Notes under the pieces: generated by a model | The model's input: the letters and a program-made list of their open reading frames with translations, nothing else | Database searches by the model: none | Told to the model about the DNA's origin: nothing | Made by a program: the position numbers and the translations under genes | Origin: JBJXHN01 sp046233135 | GTDB taxonomy: Bacteria > Pseudomonadota > Alphaproteobacteria > Rhodospirillales > Rhodospirillaceae | DNA length: 64,000 nt | Assembly (NCBI GenBank): GCA_046233135.1 | Contig: JBJXHN010000003.1 | Coordinates: 310,001 to 374,000, forward strand | Direction of reading: 5' to 3' | In this document: positions 6,430 to 13,926 of the stretch, piece after piece | Layout of the letters: every line of letters starts with the position of its first letter | How positions within the stretch are numbered: the first letter of the stretch is position 1

Positions 6430-7863
6430 TCACACCAGGACGGCAGCGGCCAGCCCCAGGAAGGCGAAGAAACCGACCACATCGGTCACGGTGGTCAGGA
6501 ACACGGCCGAGGCGATGGCCGGGTCGATATTCATGCGTTCCAGGGCCAGGGGGATGGCGATGCCCGACAGGCCGGCGACGGCCAGATTGATGACCATGGC
6601 GATGGCAATGACCCAGCCGATGTCCGGCCGCCCGAACCAGGCCCAGGCGATGCCGCCGATGACCACCGCGAAGATGAAGCCGTTCAGCACGCCCACCAGC
6701 AACTCTTTGCCGATGATGCGTCTGGCGTTGGCCGGTGTCAGCTCCTTGGTGGACAGCGAGCGCACGGCCACGGTGAGAGCCTGGGTCCCCGCATTGCCGC
6801 CCATGGACGCGACGATGGGCATCAGCACGGCCAGGGCCACGACGGATTGAATGGTGGTTTCGAAGACGCCGATGACCAGCGAGGCCAGAATGGCGGTGAT
6901 CAGGTTGACCCCCAGCCAGGACACGCGGGCGCGCACGGTATCGATGACGGCGCGATACAAATCCATCTCGGCCACGCCGGCCAGACGCAGCATGTCGTCT
7001 TCGGCCTCTTCGTCGATCACGTCGATCACATCGTCGACGGTCAGACGGCCCACCAGACGGCCGGACTTGTCGACCACCGGCGCGGACAGCAAGTCCTTGT
7101 CCCGGACCACCCGGGCCGCTTCTTCCTGGTCCGTTTCCACACCGATCAGCGGCACGTCGGTATCCATCAGGTCGCGCAGCCGGGCCGACCGCTGGTGGCG
7201 CAGCATGGTGGACAGGCTGACCTGGCCCACCGGCCGGTGGCGCGGATCCACCACATAGAGGATGTAGAACTCGGCAGGCAGGCGCGAGGCGGACCGCAGA
7301 TAGTCGATGGTCTCCCCCACCGTCCAGTAGGACGGCACGGCCACCAGTTCACGCTGCATCAGGCGGCCGGCGGAATATTCCGGCAGGGACAGGCCATGTT
7401 CGATGATCGCCCGGGTTTCCGGCGACAGGCTGGCCAGGGCCTTCTGCTGTTCTTCCTCGTCCAGCTGGGCGACCACATAGAGCGCGTCGTCCGAGTCAAG
7501 CTCGCCCAGCGCAGAGGCCAGGTCCTGGAAGCCCAGGGTGGCGATCACCTCGTCGCGGACGTATTCGTTCAGCTCGGGCAGGATCTCGGCATTGAATTCG
7601 GCCTTGATGACGCCGATCAGGCGGGTGCGTTCCTCGGGCGGCAGGGCCTCGATCAAGTCGGCCTGTTCGGCGTAATGCAGGGGCAGAACGAGTTCGCAGA
7701 CCGTCTCGTCATGCTCCGATTCCAAGGCTTCGCGCACCTCCTCGATGAACTCGGGAAGCAGGCCGAAGCTGTCTTCGGGATGATCGACGGCACTGTGAAT
7801 TTTCTCGCGTTCGCCCAAGCCTGCCACAGGCGCCTCCGATCCGGTTGATGGTGAGGACCGCAT
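6430..7863 (-). CDS. mgtE: Magnesium transporter MgtE
   Basis: 477 residues with the full MgtE plan: a cytoplasmic MgtE_N superhelix (about residues 30-155, LPLHYAEQADLIEALPPEER), two CBS domains (about 160-290, including AGRLMQRELVAVPSYWTVGE and LVGRLTVDDVIDVIDEEAED), and five membrane helices from about residue 305 containing PIVASMGGNAGTQALTVAVR, the conserved pore segment. It would conduct Mg2+ across the inner membrane, gated by magnesium binding to the N and CBS domains. Start ATG 7863 is the first in-frame ATG; a later start cannot be excluded. It appears to be a single-gene transcript. Confidence 0.96.
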   Translation of the reverse strand: MRSSPSTGSEAPVAGLGEREKIHSAVDHPEDSFGLLPEFIEEVREALESEHDETVCELVLPLHYAEQADLIEALPPEERTRLIGVIKAEFNAEILPELNEYVRDEVIATLGFQDLASALGELDSDDALYVVAQLDEEEQQKALASLSPETRAIIEHGLSLPEYSAGRLMQRELVAVPSYWTVGETIDYLRSASRLPAEFYILYVVDPRHRPVGQVSLSTMLRHQRSARLRDLMDTDVPLIGVETDQEEAARVVRDKDLLSAPVVDKSGRLVGRLTVDDVIDVIDEEAEDDMLRLAGVAEMDLYRAVIDTVRARVSWLGVNLITAILASLVIGVFETTIQSVVALAVLMPIVASMGGNAGTQALTVAVRSLSTKELTPANARRIIGKELLVGVLNGFIFAVVIGGIAWAWFGRPDIGWVIAIAMVINLAVAGLSGIAIPLALERMNIDPAIASAVFLTTVTDVVGFFAFLGLAAAVLV

Positions 7864-8050
7864 GAGTTGCAGATCCGGAGGACTTCGTTCCCGCCCGGGC
7901 GACCACGACCTCTCCGCCTATGGATTGGGCACTCTTCGCGCCCATGTCAACGGTCCACACGCCTTAACCCCGCGAACCGGCCGGAAAAGGGCGCGCGCGG
8001 GGGGCGAAAGACAATTCCGAGAAGAGCGAGAACGGGTTACCGGCTCTGGG

Positions 8051-8836
8051 TCAGAGCGATAAATTAAGCAACGATGGGCCTGATGACGGGGCGATCACCA
8101 TTGGTGTGTCCCTCAGATCCCGCCCGGTCCTTTCCGACAGCCCCAGCGCCCCCTCCCGCGTCATGGTCAGGACCAGGGCCGCGTGCGCCCCCTTGGGCAA
8201 GGCGCCGGAAAATGACAGGACCGCTGTCACCCGATCCTCCATGGCCGCGACCGCACGGCGGAACTCGACCATCACCAGATGGACCCGTCGCAATGCGCTC
8301 ATGGCCTGGGCGATTGCCATCTGGGTGGGGCGGCTGTAGTCGGCCGGCGGAATCCAGCCGTCATCGGTCAACGGGGCATAGGGCGATCCCCCAAGCGCAG
8401 AGGCCGGCTCCAGCCCCAGGGAAACCGGATCACAGGCCCGCCCTTCGATCATCAGCACCTGAAGGACCCCACCGGACGCCAGCGGCAGGGTCACCGTTAC
8501 CGTGTCCGGGAAGCTTCGAATCAGATTGGTGCCCCCGGCCTCGGCATCCAGGCAGTGCCGGTCGATTTCCCGACGCAGCTGGTTGAACTGGCTGCACAGC
8601 CGGGCGCGCTCCCCCAGGTCAGTCGGCAGGCTGTCGCGGGCCAGGGTGGCCACCCAGACCATGCGCTTCAGCGCGTCTTCTATCCGTTCCAGCCGGGACA
8701 GCGCCCGGTTCACCTTCACCCCCGCCTCTGCCATGCGGGTCCGCAGGCTGCCGGCCCTGTCGCCCCGCTCTTCGGACCTCCGGCGTATGCGATCCAGCCC
8801 CCGGCTGGACAAGGAAATACGATAGGAGTCGGGCAT
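8051..8836 (-). CDS. Flagellin-like helical protein of unknown function
   Basis: 261 residues. Two parts resemble flagellin core helices. Residues about 40-105 (RMVWVATLARDSLPTDLGER, then FNQLRREIDRHCLDAEAGGT followed by NLI) mirror the flagellin pattern of LA..A...L...R..L..EFNQL..EID....D..F.GTNLL. Near residue 190, AMSALRRVHLVMVEFRRAVA followed by AMEDRV mirrors the C-terminal helix of flagellins. The start lacks a normal flagellin N-terminus, and there is no surface domain of normal length. No other flagellar gene is nearby. It could be a flagellin paralogue, a filament-associated protein, or a chaperone mimic. Confidence 0.5.
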   Translation of the reverse strand: MPDSYRISLSSRGLDRIRRRSEERGDRAGSLRTRMAEAGVKVNRALSRLERIEDALKRMVWVATLARDSLPTDLGERARLCSQFNQLRREIDRHCLDAEAGGTNLIRSFPDTVTVTLPLASGGVLQVLMIEGRACDPVSLGLEPASALGGSPYAPLTDDGWIPPADYSRPTQMAIAQAMSALRRVHLVMVEFRRAVAAMEDRVTAVLSFSGALPKGAHAALVLTMTREGALGLSERTGRDLRDTPMVIAPSSGPSLLNLSL

Positions 8837-9011
8837 CGGAGTACTCCTCCCCGGGCACCGCCGCTCCTGAGAGCGCTCCGGGCCGTCCGGACGCGGTTTA
8901 CGTGGGTTTTCTCCATACTATTTTACTCAAATACGATCATACCGCTTTGCCCGGCGTATCATTCTTCTGGCCTGCGTGTCTCAATTTTCGCAGAAATACC
9001 GACCTTTCCCG

Positions 9012-10085
9012 TCACAGTGCCCGAATCCAGGCGCAGATTCGGTCGGCTTCCGTGTCCTGGCGCCCATCCGGTCCGAAACCGGCGCCGGGGAGAGGACCTG
9101 GTAGCGCGACAGCCGGCGGGGCATCGCGCACGGCCGAGGGGGTGACCCCGAAGTGTTCCCGAAACACGCGGGAGAAGTGGCTGGCGCTGACGAAGCCGTG
9201 GTCCAGGGCGATGGTTCCGATGCCATAGGCCGCCTGTTCTGCGGACATAAGCGCGGCGAAGGCGATCTCCAGCCGGCGCCGCAGGATGTAGCGCCCCACC
9301 CCGCCCAGCGGCTTGAACAGGCGGTACAGAGTGGCCCGGGACATGGCGAAACGCTGAAGCAGCAGGTCCACTCCCAGCGTTTCCTCCGCCAGATTGGCGT
9401 CGATAAACCGGACCATCGCCGCAAGCAGGGCATTGTGGGTGACGGCGTGATATCCCCCACCCGTCGCGACAGGCTCTGCCACCGGAACCAGCGCCCGCAC
9501 CGCTGCGGCCACGTCCGCCTGCAACCCGGCCAGATCACCATGACCGGCAGACGCCAGCCGCACGCGGACAGCCAGGATCCAGTCGGCAAAAGCCTGCGCC
9601 GCCGGTGAACCGGGCGGCAGAAGGTCGCCCCGGGCATCGCGCAGATGGGGCGCATGGGCCGCCAGCCAGGTCTGGGGCAGGATGAGTTGAACAACCTCCG
9701 CAGCGCTGCTGAGCGCGGCGACATCGTCGCCCAGGTTCACCGCGCACACCCGCCCCTGTTCCTCGACGAACCCCCGGGCACCGTTGAGCACCTGATTGCG
9801 GCCGGCAGTGAACACCCGGATCAACAGATGATCGGTGTGGTCGAAGCGATTGCGCCACAGGCTGGAACGGACGAACCGATGCGGCGGAAAGGCGCTGTCG
9901 GAAAACAGGAAACTGCCCAGATGATAGACGGTATGACGGTATCGGGGGGGCTGCCCGTTCGGGTCCGGCAAGGGCGCAGATTGAAAAAGCGGGGCCATAC
10001 TGCCAGCCCACGGACCGGATGCGACTGTCGGGTCGATGTCGCCTTCGGGACTCCGAGCGACAGGGATCTTCCATCCCTCTTCCAT
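9012..10085 (-). CDS. AraC-family transcriptional regulator
   Basis: 357 residues. The C-terminal AraC/XylS DNA-binding domain with two helix-turn-helix units is clear (LGVDLLLQRFAMSRATLYRL with FKPLGGVGRYILRRRLEIAF; then IGTIALDHGFVSASHFSRVF and REHFGVTPSAVR). The N-terminal half resembles the AraC-type binding domain that precedes it in FeaR/NphR-like regulators. The target is unknown: the flanking genes are unrelated, and the eutBC genes are about 8 kb away. Start ATG 10085 is the first in frame; starts at MAPLF or later are possible. Confidence 0.9.
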   Translation of the reverse strand: MEEGWKIPVARSPEGDIDPTVASGPWAGSMAPLFQSAPLPDPNGQPPRYRHTVYHLGSFLFSDSAFPPHRFVRSSLWRNRFDHTDHLLIRVFTAGRNQVLNGARGFVEEQGRVCAVNLGDDVAALSSAAEVVQLILPQTWLAAHAPHLRDARGDLLPPGSPAAQAFADWILAVRVRLASAGHGDLAGLQADVAAAVRALVPVAEPVATGGGYHAVTHNALLAAMVRFIDANLAEETLGVDLLLQRFAMSRATLYRLFKPLGGVGRYILRRRLEIAFAALMSAEQAAYGIGTIALDHGFVSASHFSRVFREHFGVTPSAVRDAPPAVALPGPLPGAGFGPDGRQDTEADRICAWIRAL

Positions 10086-10384
10086 GGCTTTCTATCCACG
10101 ATAAACCGGCATTTCTTGCCGGAGAACACGGTTACTGCGGCCCATGCATGAACTGGAGCATCGAGCGGAAAAGCGGGGGCCGGTTTTCCGGCACCGGACG
10201 GCCGGAGTGTTCCGACACCCCCAAACCTGCCCCTTTCGTCGCCGGACGACGTCCCCCAAATCAATCTGCTACCGATGCGGACCGGGCCTTCTTGACACCT
10301 GACAACTTTCGAATTGAAAGAGTGTTCAGTTTCGCGGGATTTGTCAACTTGGGATCGCGTGCGCACCGAGACGCGACCCAAGTC
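10086..10384. other. Intergenic gap between AraC gene and tRNA-Leu
   Basis: About 300 bases with no supported gene. It contains short inverted repeats (for example GCCGGTTTTCCGGC around 10180) and a relatively AT-rich patch near 10290-10350. I see no recognisable RNA or promoter that I would defend. Confidence 0.4.
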
Positions 10385-10427
10385 AAAACAAAACCGGCCC
10401 GCCCAAGGGGCGAGCCGGTTTTGTTTT
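10385..10427 (-). terminator. Terminator of tRNA-Leu
   Basis: Perfect 14-bp inverted repeat (AAAACAAAACCGGC and GCCGGTTTTGTTTT) whose inner loop can pair further (CGCCC/GGGCG). It begins directly at the tRNA 3' end on the minus strand, and its A/T-rich base makes it usable in both directions. Confidence 0.8.
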
Positions 10428-10514
10428 GGTGCGGTCGAGAAGACTCGAACTTCCACGGCCTTTACGGCCACAGCGACCTCAACGCTGCGCGTCTACCAGT
10501 TCCGCCACGACCGC
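10427..10514 (-). tRNA. tRNA-Leu (anticodon GAG)
   Basis: 88 bases with encoded CCA. Acceptor stem GCGGTCG pairs with CGACCGC. The anticodon loop TTGAGGT gives GAG, and the extra long variable arm (TGGCCGTAAAGGCCG) is typical of class II tRNA-Leu. The T-arm reads GTTCGAGTC. lipB diverges on the other side. Confidence 0.97.
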
Positions 10515-10645
10515 ATCGGGGCGTCACCGAGTCAAGGGCTGGTTTCTCCTTGCCTCGTAAGGGCGCATGGCATAGCAAACCCCAGCCCCCTCCGCAAGAG
10601 CGGACATGCGGCGTGATGAATTTTCTTTTGGAGACTCGCGTTCCC

Positions 10646-11326
10646 ATGACAGATCCGGCCCCCTCTTCGCTTGAATGGCGTTTTTCCGACGGCCTTATCC
10701 CCTATCCGGGCGCCCTGGCGTTCATGGAGGACCGGGTCGCCCGCATCCATGCCGGCGACGCGCGGGAATGCATCTGGCTGCTGGAACATCCGCCGCTATA
10801 TACGGCCGGCACCAGTGCGCGGGACAGCGACCTGCTGACCCCGGACCGATTCCCGGTCTACCACACCGGCCGGGGGGGGCAGTTCACCTACCACGGTCCG
10901 GGCCAGCGGGTGGGCTACGTGATGATGGACCTGCGACGGCGGGGCCGGGACGTGCGCTGCTACGTCCATCAGCTGGAAGACTGGGTGATTCGCACCCTGG
11001 CCGAATTCAACGTGCGTGGCGAACGGCGCGAGGGCCGGGTCGGCATCTGGGTGCCGCGTGGTGGTGGACGGGAAGACAAGATCGGTGCCATCGGCGTCCG
11101 GGTCCGCCGCTGGGTGACCTACCACGGCTTCGCGCTGAATGTGGAGCCTGACCTCAGCCACTTTGGCGGGATCGTCCCCTGCGGCATCCGGGAGCACGGG
11201 GTCACCAGCCTGTGGGACTTGGGCATCCACGTGACGCTGGAGGACGTGGACGCGGCCCTGATCCGCACCTACCCCGACGTGTTCGGAGAGGACGCACCGA
11301 TGCCTGCCTGTGACGCGCAGATTTGA
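10646..11326 (+). CDS. lipB: Octanoyl-[ACP]:protein transferase LipB
   Basis: 226 residues. LipB moves octanoate from acyl carrier protein to lipoyl domains in the first step of endogenous lipoate synthesis. The signature HTGRGGQFTYHGPGQRVGY is at residues 73-91, the catalytic lysine is K145 in EDKIGAIGVRV, and the catalytic cysteine is C179 in GGIVPCGI. The start ATG 10646 has a GGAG site upstream; an in-frame ATG at 10616 exists but has no ribosome site. The gene is alone, with tRNA-Leu on the opposite strand upstream. lipA is not in the window. Confidence 0.96.
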   Translation: MTDPAPSSLEWRFSDGLIPYPGALAFMEDRVARIHAGDARECIWLLEHPPLYTAGTSARDSDLLTPDRFPVYHTGRGGQFTYHGPGQRVGYVMMDLRRRGRDVRCYVHQLEDWVIRTLAEFNVRGERREGRVGIWVPRGGGREDKIGAIGVRVRRWVTYHGFALNVEPDLSHFGGIVPCGIREHGVTSLWDLGIHVTLEDVDAALIRTYPDVFGEDAPMPACDAQI

Positions 11327-11366
11327 TTTTGGGTCAAAACGGGGACCTGGCTCTCGCCGGATCCCC

Positions 11367-11870
11367 TCACCCGGTCTCCGCCGGGGCGAAGGTCAGGGCG
11401 AGGCCGTTGATGCAATGGCGCTTGCCGGTCGGCGGCGGGCCGTCGTCGAACACGTGGCCCAGGTGGCCGCCGCACCGGCTGCAATGCACTTCGGTGCGGA
11501 TCATGAACAGGCTGGCATCCTGCTTGGTGCCCACAGCGCCGGGCAGGGCGTCATAGAAGCTGGGCCAGCCGGTGCCGCTCTTGTACTTGGTGGCGGCGTC
11601 ATACAGCGCCTGGTCGCACCCCTTGCATTGGAAGGTCCCCGGCCGGGTTTCCCGGAGCAGTGGGCTGGAGAACGGCGGTTCCGTATCTGCTTCGCGCAGC
11701 ACCGCATAGGCCCGCTCGCCCAACTGCCGGCGCCAGGCGTCCGCGCTCTTGGTCACTTCGAAGGTTTCCGCTGCGTCGGCCGGACGGTGGGTCCAGCCCC
11801 AGCCCAGCCCCCCCGCGATCACCGCCGCCGTCCCCGTCATCAGGCCCAGGACGGTCCGTCGGGTTTTCAT
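11367..11870 (-). CDS. msrB: Peptide-methionine (R)-S-oxide reductase MsrB, exported
   Basis: 167 residues from ATG 11870, which is preceded by GGAG. It reduces the R-epimer of methionine sulfoxide in proteins. Two zinc-binding pairs are present (FQCKGCDQALY and EVHCSRCGGHLGHVF), and the catalytic cysteine lies in KRHCINGLALTF. The N-terminus MKTRRTVLGLMTGTAAVIAG is a twin-arginine-type signal, so the enzyme probably works in the periplasm, unlike most MsrB proteins. Open codons upstream of 11870 lack a better start. It is convergent with lipB. Confidence 0.93.
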   Translation of the reverse strand: MKTRRTVLGLMTGTAAVIAGGLGWGWTHRPADAAETFEVTKSADAWRRQLGERAYAVLREADTEPPFSSPLLRETRPGTFQCKGCDQALYDAATKYKSGTGWPSFYDALPGAVGTKQDASLFMIRTEVHCSRCGGHLGHVFDDGPPPTGKRHCINGLALTFAPAETG

Positions 11871-11979
11871 CACAGAACTTCTCCTCAGATCGGTGGTCTC
11901 CATCCCCCGGATCACCCCACACCCCGGCAGTCTGAGGCAAGACGACCGGCGACGCAAATCACGGCTCCGCGACCCGGCC

Positions 11980-12267
11980 TCAGACCGTTCCCAGCTGGTG
12001 GAACCCGGCCGCTTCCGGCGGACTGTCCGGCGTGGGGGACACGGCGTCGACCCGGGCGGCCGGCGGTCCTTCTTCGCAGGCCTTCAGCATCGCCGCCACG
12101 GCCGCTTCCGGTCCGTGGAACAGCGCTTCCACCGAACCGTCCCGCCGGTTCCGCACCCAGCCCGACAGGCCCAGGCGGCGGGCGGTGTCCACGGTCCAGG
12201 CACGATAACAGACCCCCTGGACCCGCCCGGTGATGGCTGTGCGCAGGGTGGTTGCGCCATCGCTCAT
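11980..12267 (-). CDS. acyP: Acylphosphatase
   Basis: 95 residues, the usual size. The active-site loop reads GRVQGVCYRAWT (consensus GRVQGVxFR, with the phosphate-binding arginine) and the catalytic asparagine lies in GWVRNRRDGSVEA. It hydrolyses carboxyl-phosphate bonds such as acetyl phosphate in the cytoplasm. It lies between msrB and the divergent yciB-like gene. Confidence 0.93.
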   Translation of the reverse strand: MSDGATTLRTAITGRVQGVCYRAWTVDTARRLGLSGWVRNRRDGSVEALFHGPEAAVAAMLKACEEGPPAARVDAVSPTPDSPPEAAGFHQLGTV

Positions 12268-12368
12268 GCGTATTCCCCTTCTCCGATTGGCGACATAGGA
12301 TGAAATTGGCCGGGAGACGGCCCATCGCGGCCTTCCAACGGCCTCTTTCGTTCGATATAACCCCGGTC

Positions 12369-12965
12369 ATGAACCATTTCACCAAACTGGCCCTGGAAGC
12401 GGGGCCGTTGATCATCTTTTTCGTCGCCAACGCGACGACGGACCTGATCACCGCCACCGCGATCTTCGTCGTCGCCACCCTGATCGCCCTGGGCGTTTCC
12501 TGGACCGTGGCCCGGACGGTGCCGGTGATCCCGCTGGTCAGCGGCGTTTTTGTGGTGGTTTTCGGCGGGTTGACCGTCTTTCTGGACGACGCGCTGTTCA
12601 TCAAGATCAAGCCGACCATCGTCAACCTGCTGTTCGCCGGCATCCTGTTCACCGGGCTGGCCACCCGACGCAATGTGCTGAAGCTGGCGCTGAAGGGCGC
12701 GGTTGCCCTGGATGATCGCGGCTGGCGCCTGCTGACCTGGCGCTGGGCGCTGTTCTTCGTCCTGCTGGCCGGCATCAACGAATTCGTCTGGCGATCGTTC
12801 GAGTCCGATACCTGGGTGGCCTTCAAGGTCTGGGGAATCATGCCCCTGACCATCCTTTTCAGCCTCACCCAGATCCCCCTGTTCCTGCGCCATCAGCTGC
12901 CGGAAGACGATCAGGAGAAGGGTGAAAGCGACACTCAGGACGCCTCCGATGCCCGGCAAACATAG
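12369..12965 (+). CDS. yciB: Inner-membrane septation protein A (YciB/IspZ family)
   Basis: 198 residues from ATG 12369 (MNHFTKLALEAGPLIIFFVA). It has about five membrane helices and the family landmarks FIKIKPTIVNLLFAGILF, LTWRWALFFVLLAGINEFVW and WVAFKVWGIMPLTILFSLTQ. Family members sit in the inner membrane and affect septation and envelope integrity. The C-terminal tail (LPEDDQEKGESDTQDASDAR) is acidic. Upstream in-frame codons back to 12252 do not match the family. The gene stands alone on the plus strand. Confidence 0.93.
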   Translation: MNHFTKLALEAGPLIIFFVANATTDLITATAIFVVATLIALGVSWTVARTVPVIPLVSGVFVVVFGGLTVFLDDALFIKIKPTIVNLLFAGILFTGLATRRNVLKLALKGAVALDDRGWRLLTWRWALFFVLLAGINEFVWRSFESDTWVAFKVWGIMPLTILFSLTQIPLFLRHQLPEDDQEKGESDTQDASDARQT

Positions 12966-13040
12966 GCGGCGGTGACCACACCAGCCGGCCTGTTTGGTAC
13001 ATGAAGGCTCTACAAACAGCAGGATACGGTAAGCTTGGTT

Positions 13041-13835
13041 CTAGGAAGGCGTATGTACGCCTTCTTCCCGCACCAGGCGCAGGAAGCGTTCGGCAACCAG
13101 AACCTCGGCACGCAGGGTGTCCCGCCGGGCGGCCGCCTCGGCGTCGTCGCCCCATTGTTCGCGCTGGTAGGTCTCGTCCAGCTGCGACAGGGCGAAAACC
13201 TCGTCCCCGGTCAGCCGGCCGGCTTCCAGGGCCAGGGCCAGGGCCAGCGAGCCGCAAACCGCCGTCACCGACTGCACCACCACCAGCGACCAGTCGTCCA
13301 GCCCCTCCAGCGCCCCCGTCAGGGCATCCAGGGACGCGGCGTCCTGGTCCATGGGCATCAGGCCGGAGGTCACGTTCAAGATCGCCCCGTGGTGCATCGA
13401 CAGCCAGTCCAGCACCGGCTGCCAGGCAATATCCTGACGCTCCACCAGATCGGCGGGATGGTCGGCGCGATAGCACAGCAGGTCCGAGTTGCCGTAGCGC
13501 CGCAGCTCTTCCAGCAGGGCCGGACGCACCATCCGCACCCGGTCGATGGCGGTGTTGGCCAGTTGGGTCAACGGCATGGTCAGCGGCTCGATCATTTCCT
13601 TCTGCGCCCGCCATTCCTCGGCCATGGCATCGGCCAGCGGACGGACGGGGACGGCCAGGGACTGGCGCCCCGGCGTGCGCACCGGACGGCCATCCAAATG
13701 CAGGCAGAAGCCCTGCTCCTCATCGACCACCGCCACCGTCTTGTAGAACCGGCGGTGCAGTTGAGCCGACAAGGGGCGGTCCGTCTTCTCCCGGGTGGGT
13801 ACGGAAATCGGCGTCTTCTCTTTGCTCATGCTCAT
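13041..13835 (-). CDS. ATP12-family F1-ATPase assembly chaperone
   Basis: 264 residues. ATP12 proteins bind the F1 alpha subunit during ATP synthase assembly and occur in alphaproteobacteria and mitochondria. Matches include RRFYKTVAVVDEEQGFCLHLDGRPVRTPGR, MAEEWRAQKEMIEPLTMPLT, LLCYRADHPADLVERQ and LSQLDETYQREQWGDDAEA. The last codons and stop overlap a perfect 9-bp palindrome (GAAGGCGTA/TACGCCTTC, 13045-13064) that may act in termination. It follows the AsmA gene on the same strand. Confidence 0.94.
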   Translation of the reverse strand: MSMSKEKTPISVPTREKTDRPLSAQLHRRFYKTVAVVDEEQGFCLHLDGRPVRTPGRQSLAVPVRPLADAMAEEWRAQKEMIEPLTMPLTQLANTAIDRVRMVRPALLEELRRYGNSDLLCYRADHPADLVERQDIAWQPVLDWLSMHHGAILNVTSGLMPMDQDAASLDALTGALEGLDDWSLVVVQSVTAVCGSLALALALEAGRLTGDEVFALSQLDETYQREQWGDDAEAAARRDTLRAEVLVAERFLRLVREEGVHTPS

Positions 13836-13926
13836 CTCCCCAGTCGCGGCGCCCCGGGTGATAGCGGAGTCTGCATCCGGATACCAGTGTTAGCTGACCA
13901 TCCGGCCTCGCACCGCCCTCCGCAGA

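Noticed and set aside
10019..10645. A longer N-terminus for lipB
   Set aside because: The upstream frame runs through tRNA-Leu on the other strand and shows no family similarity.
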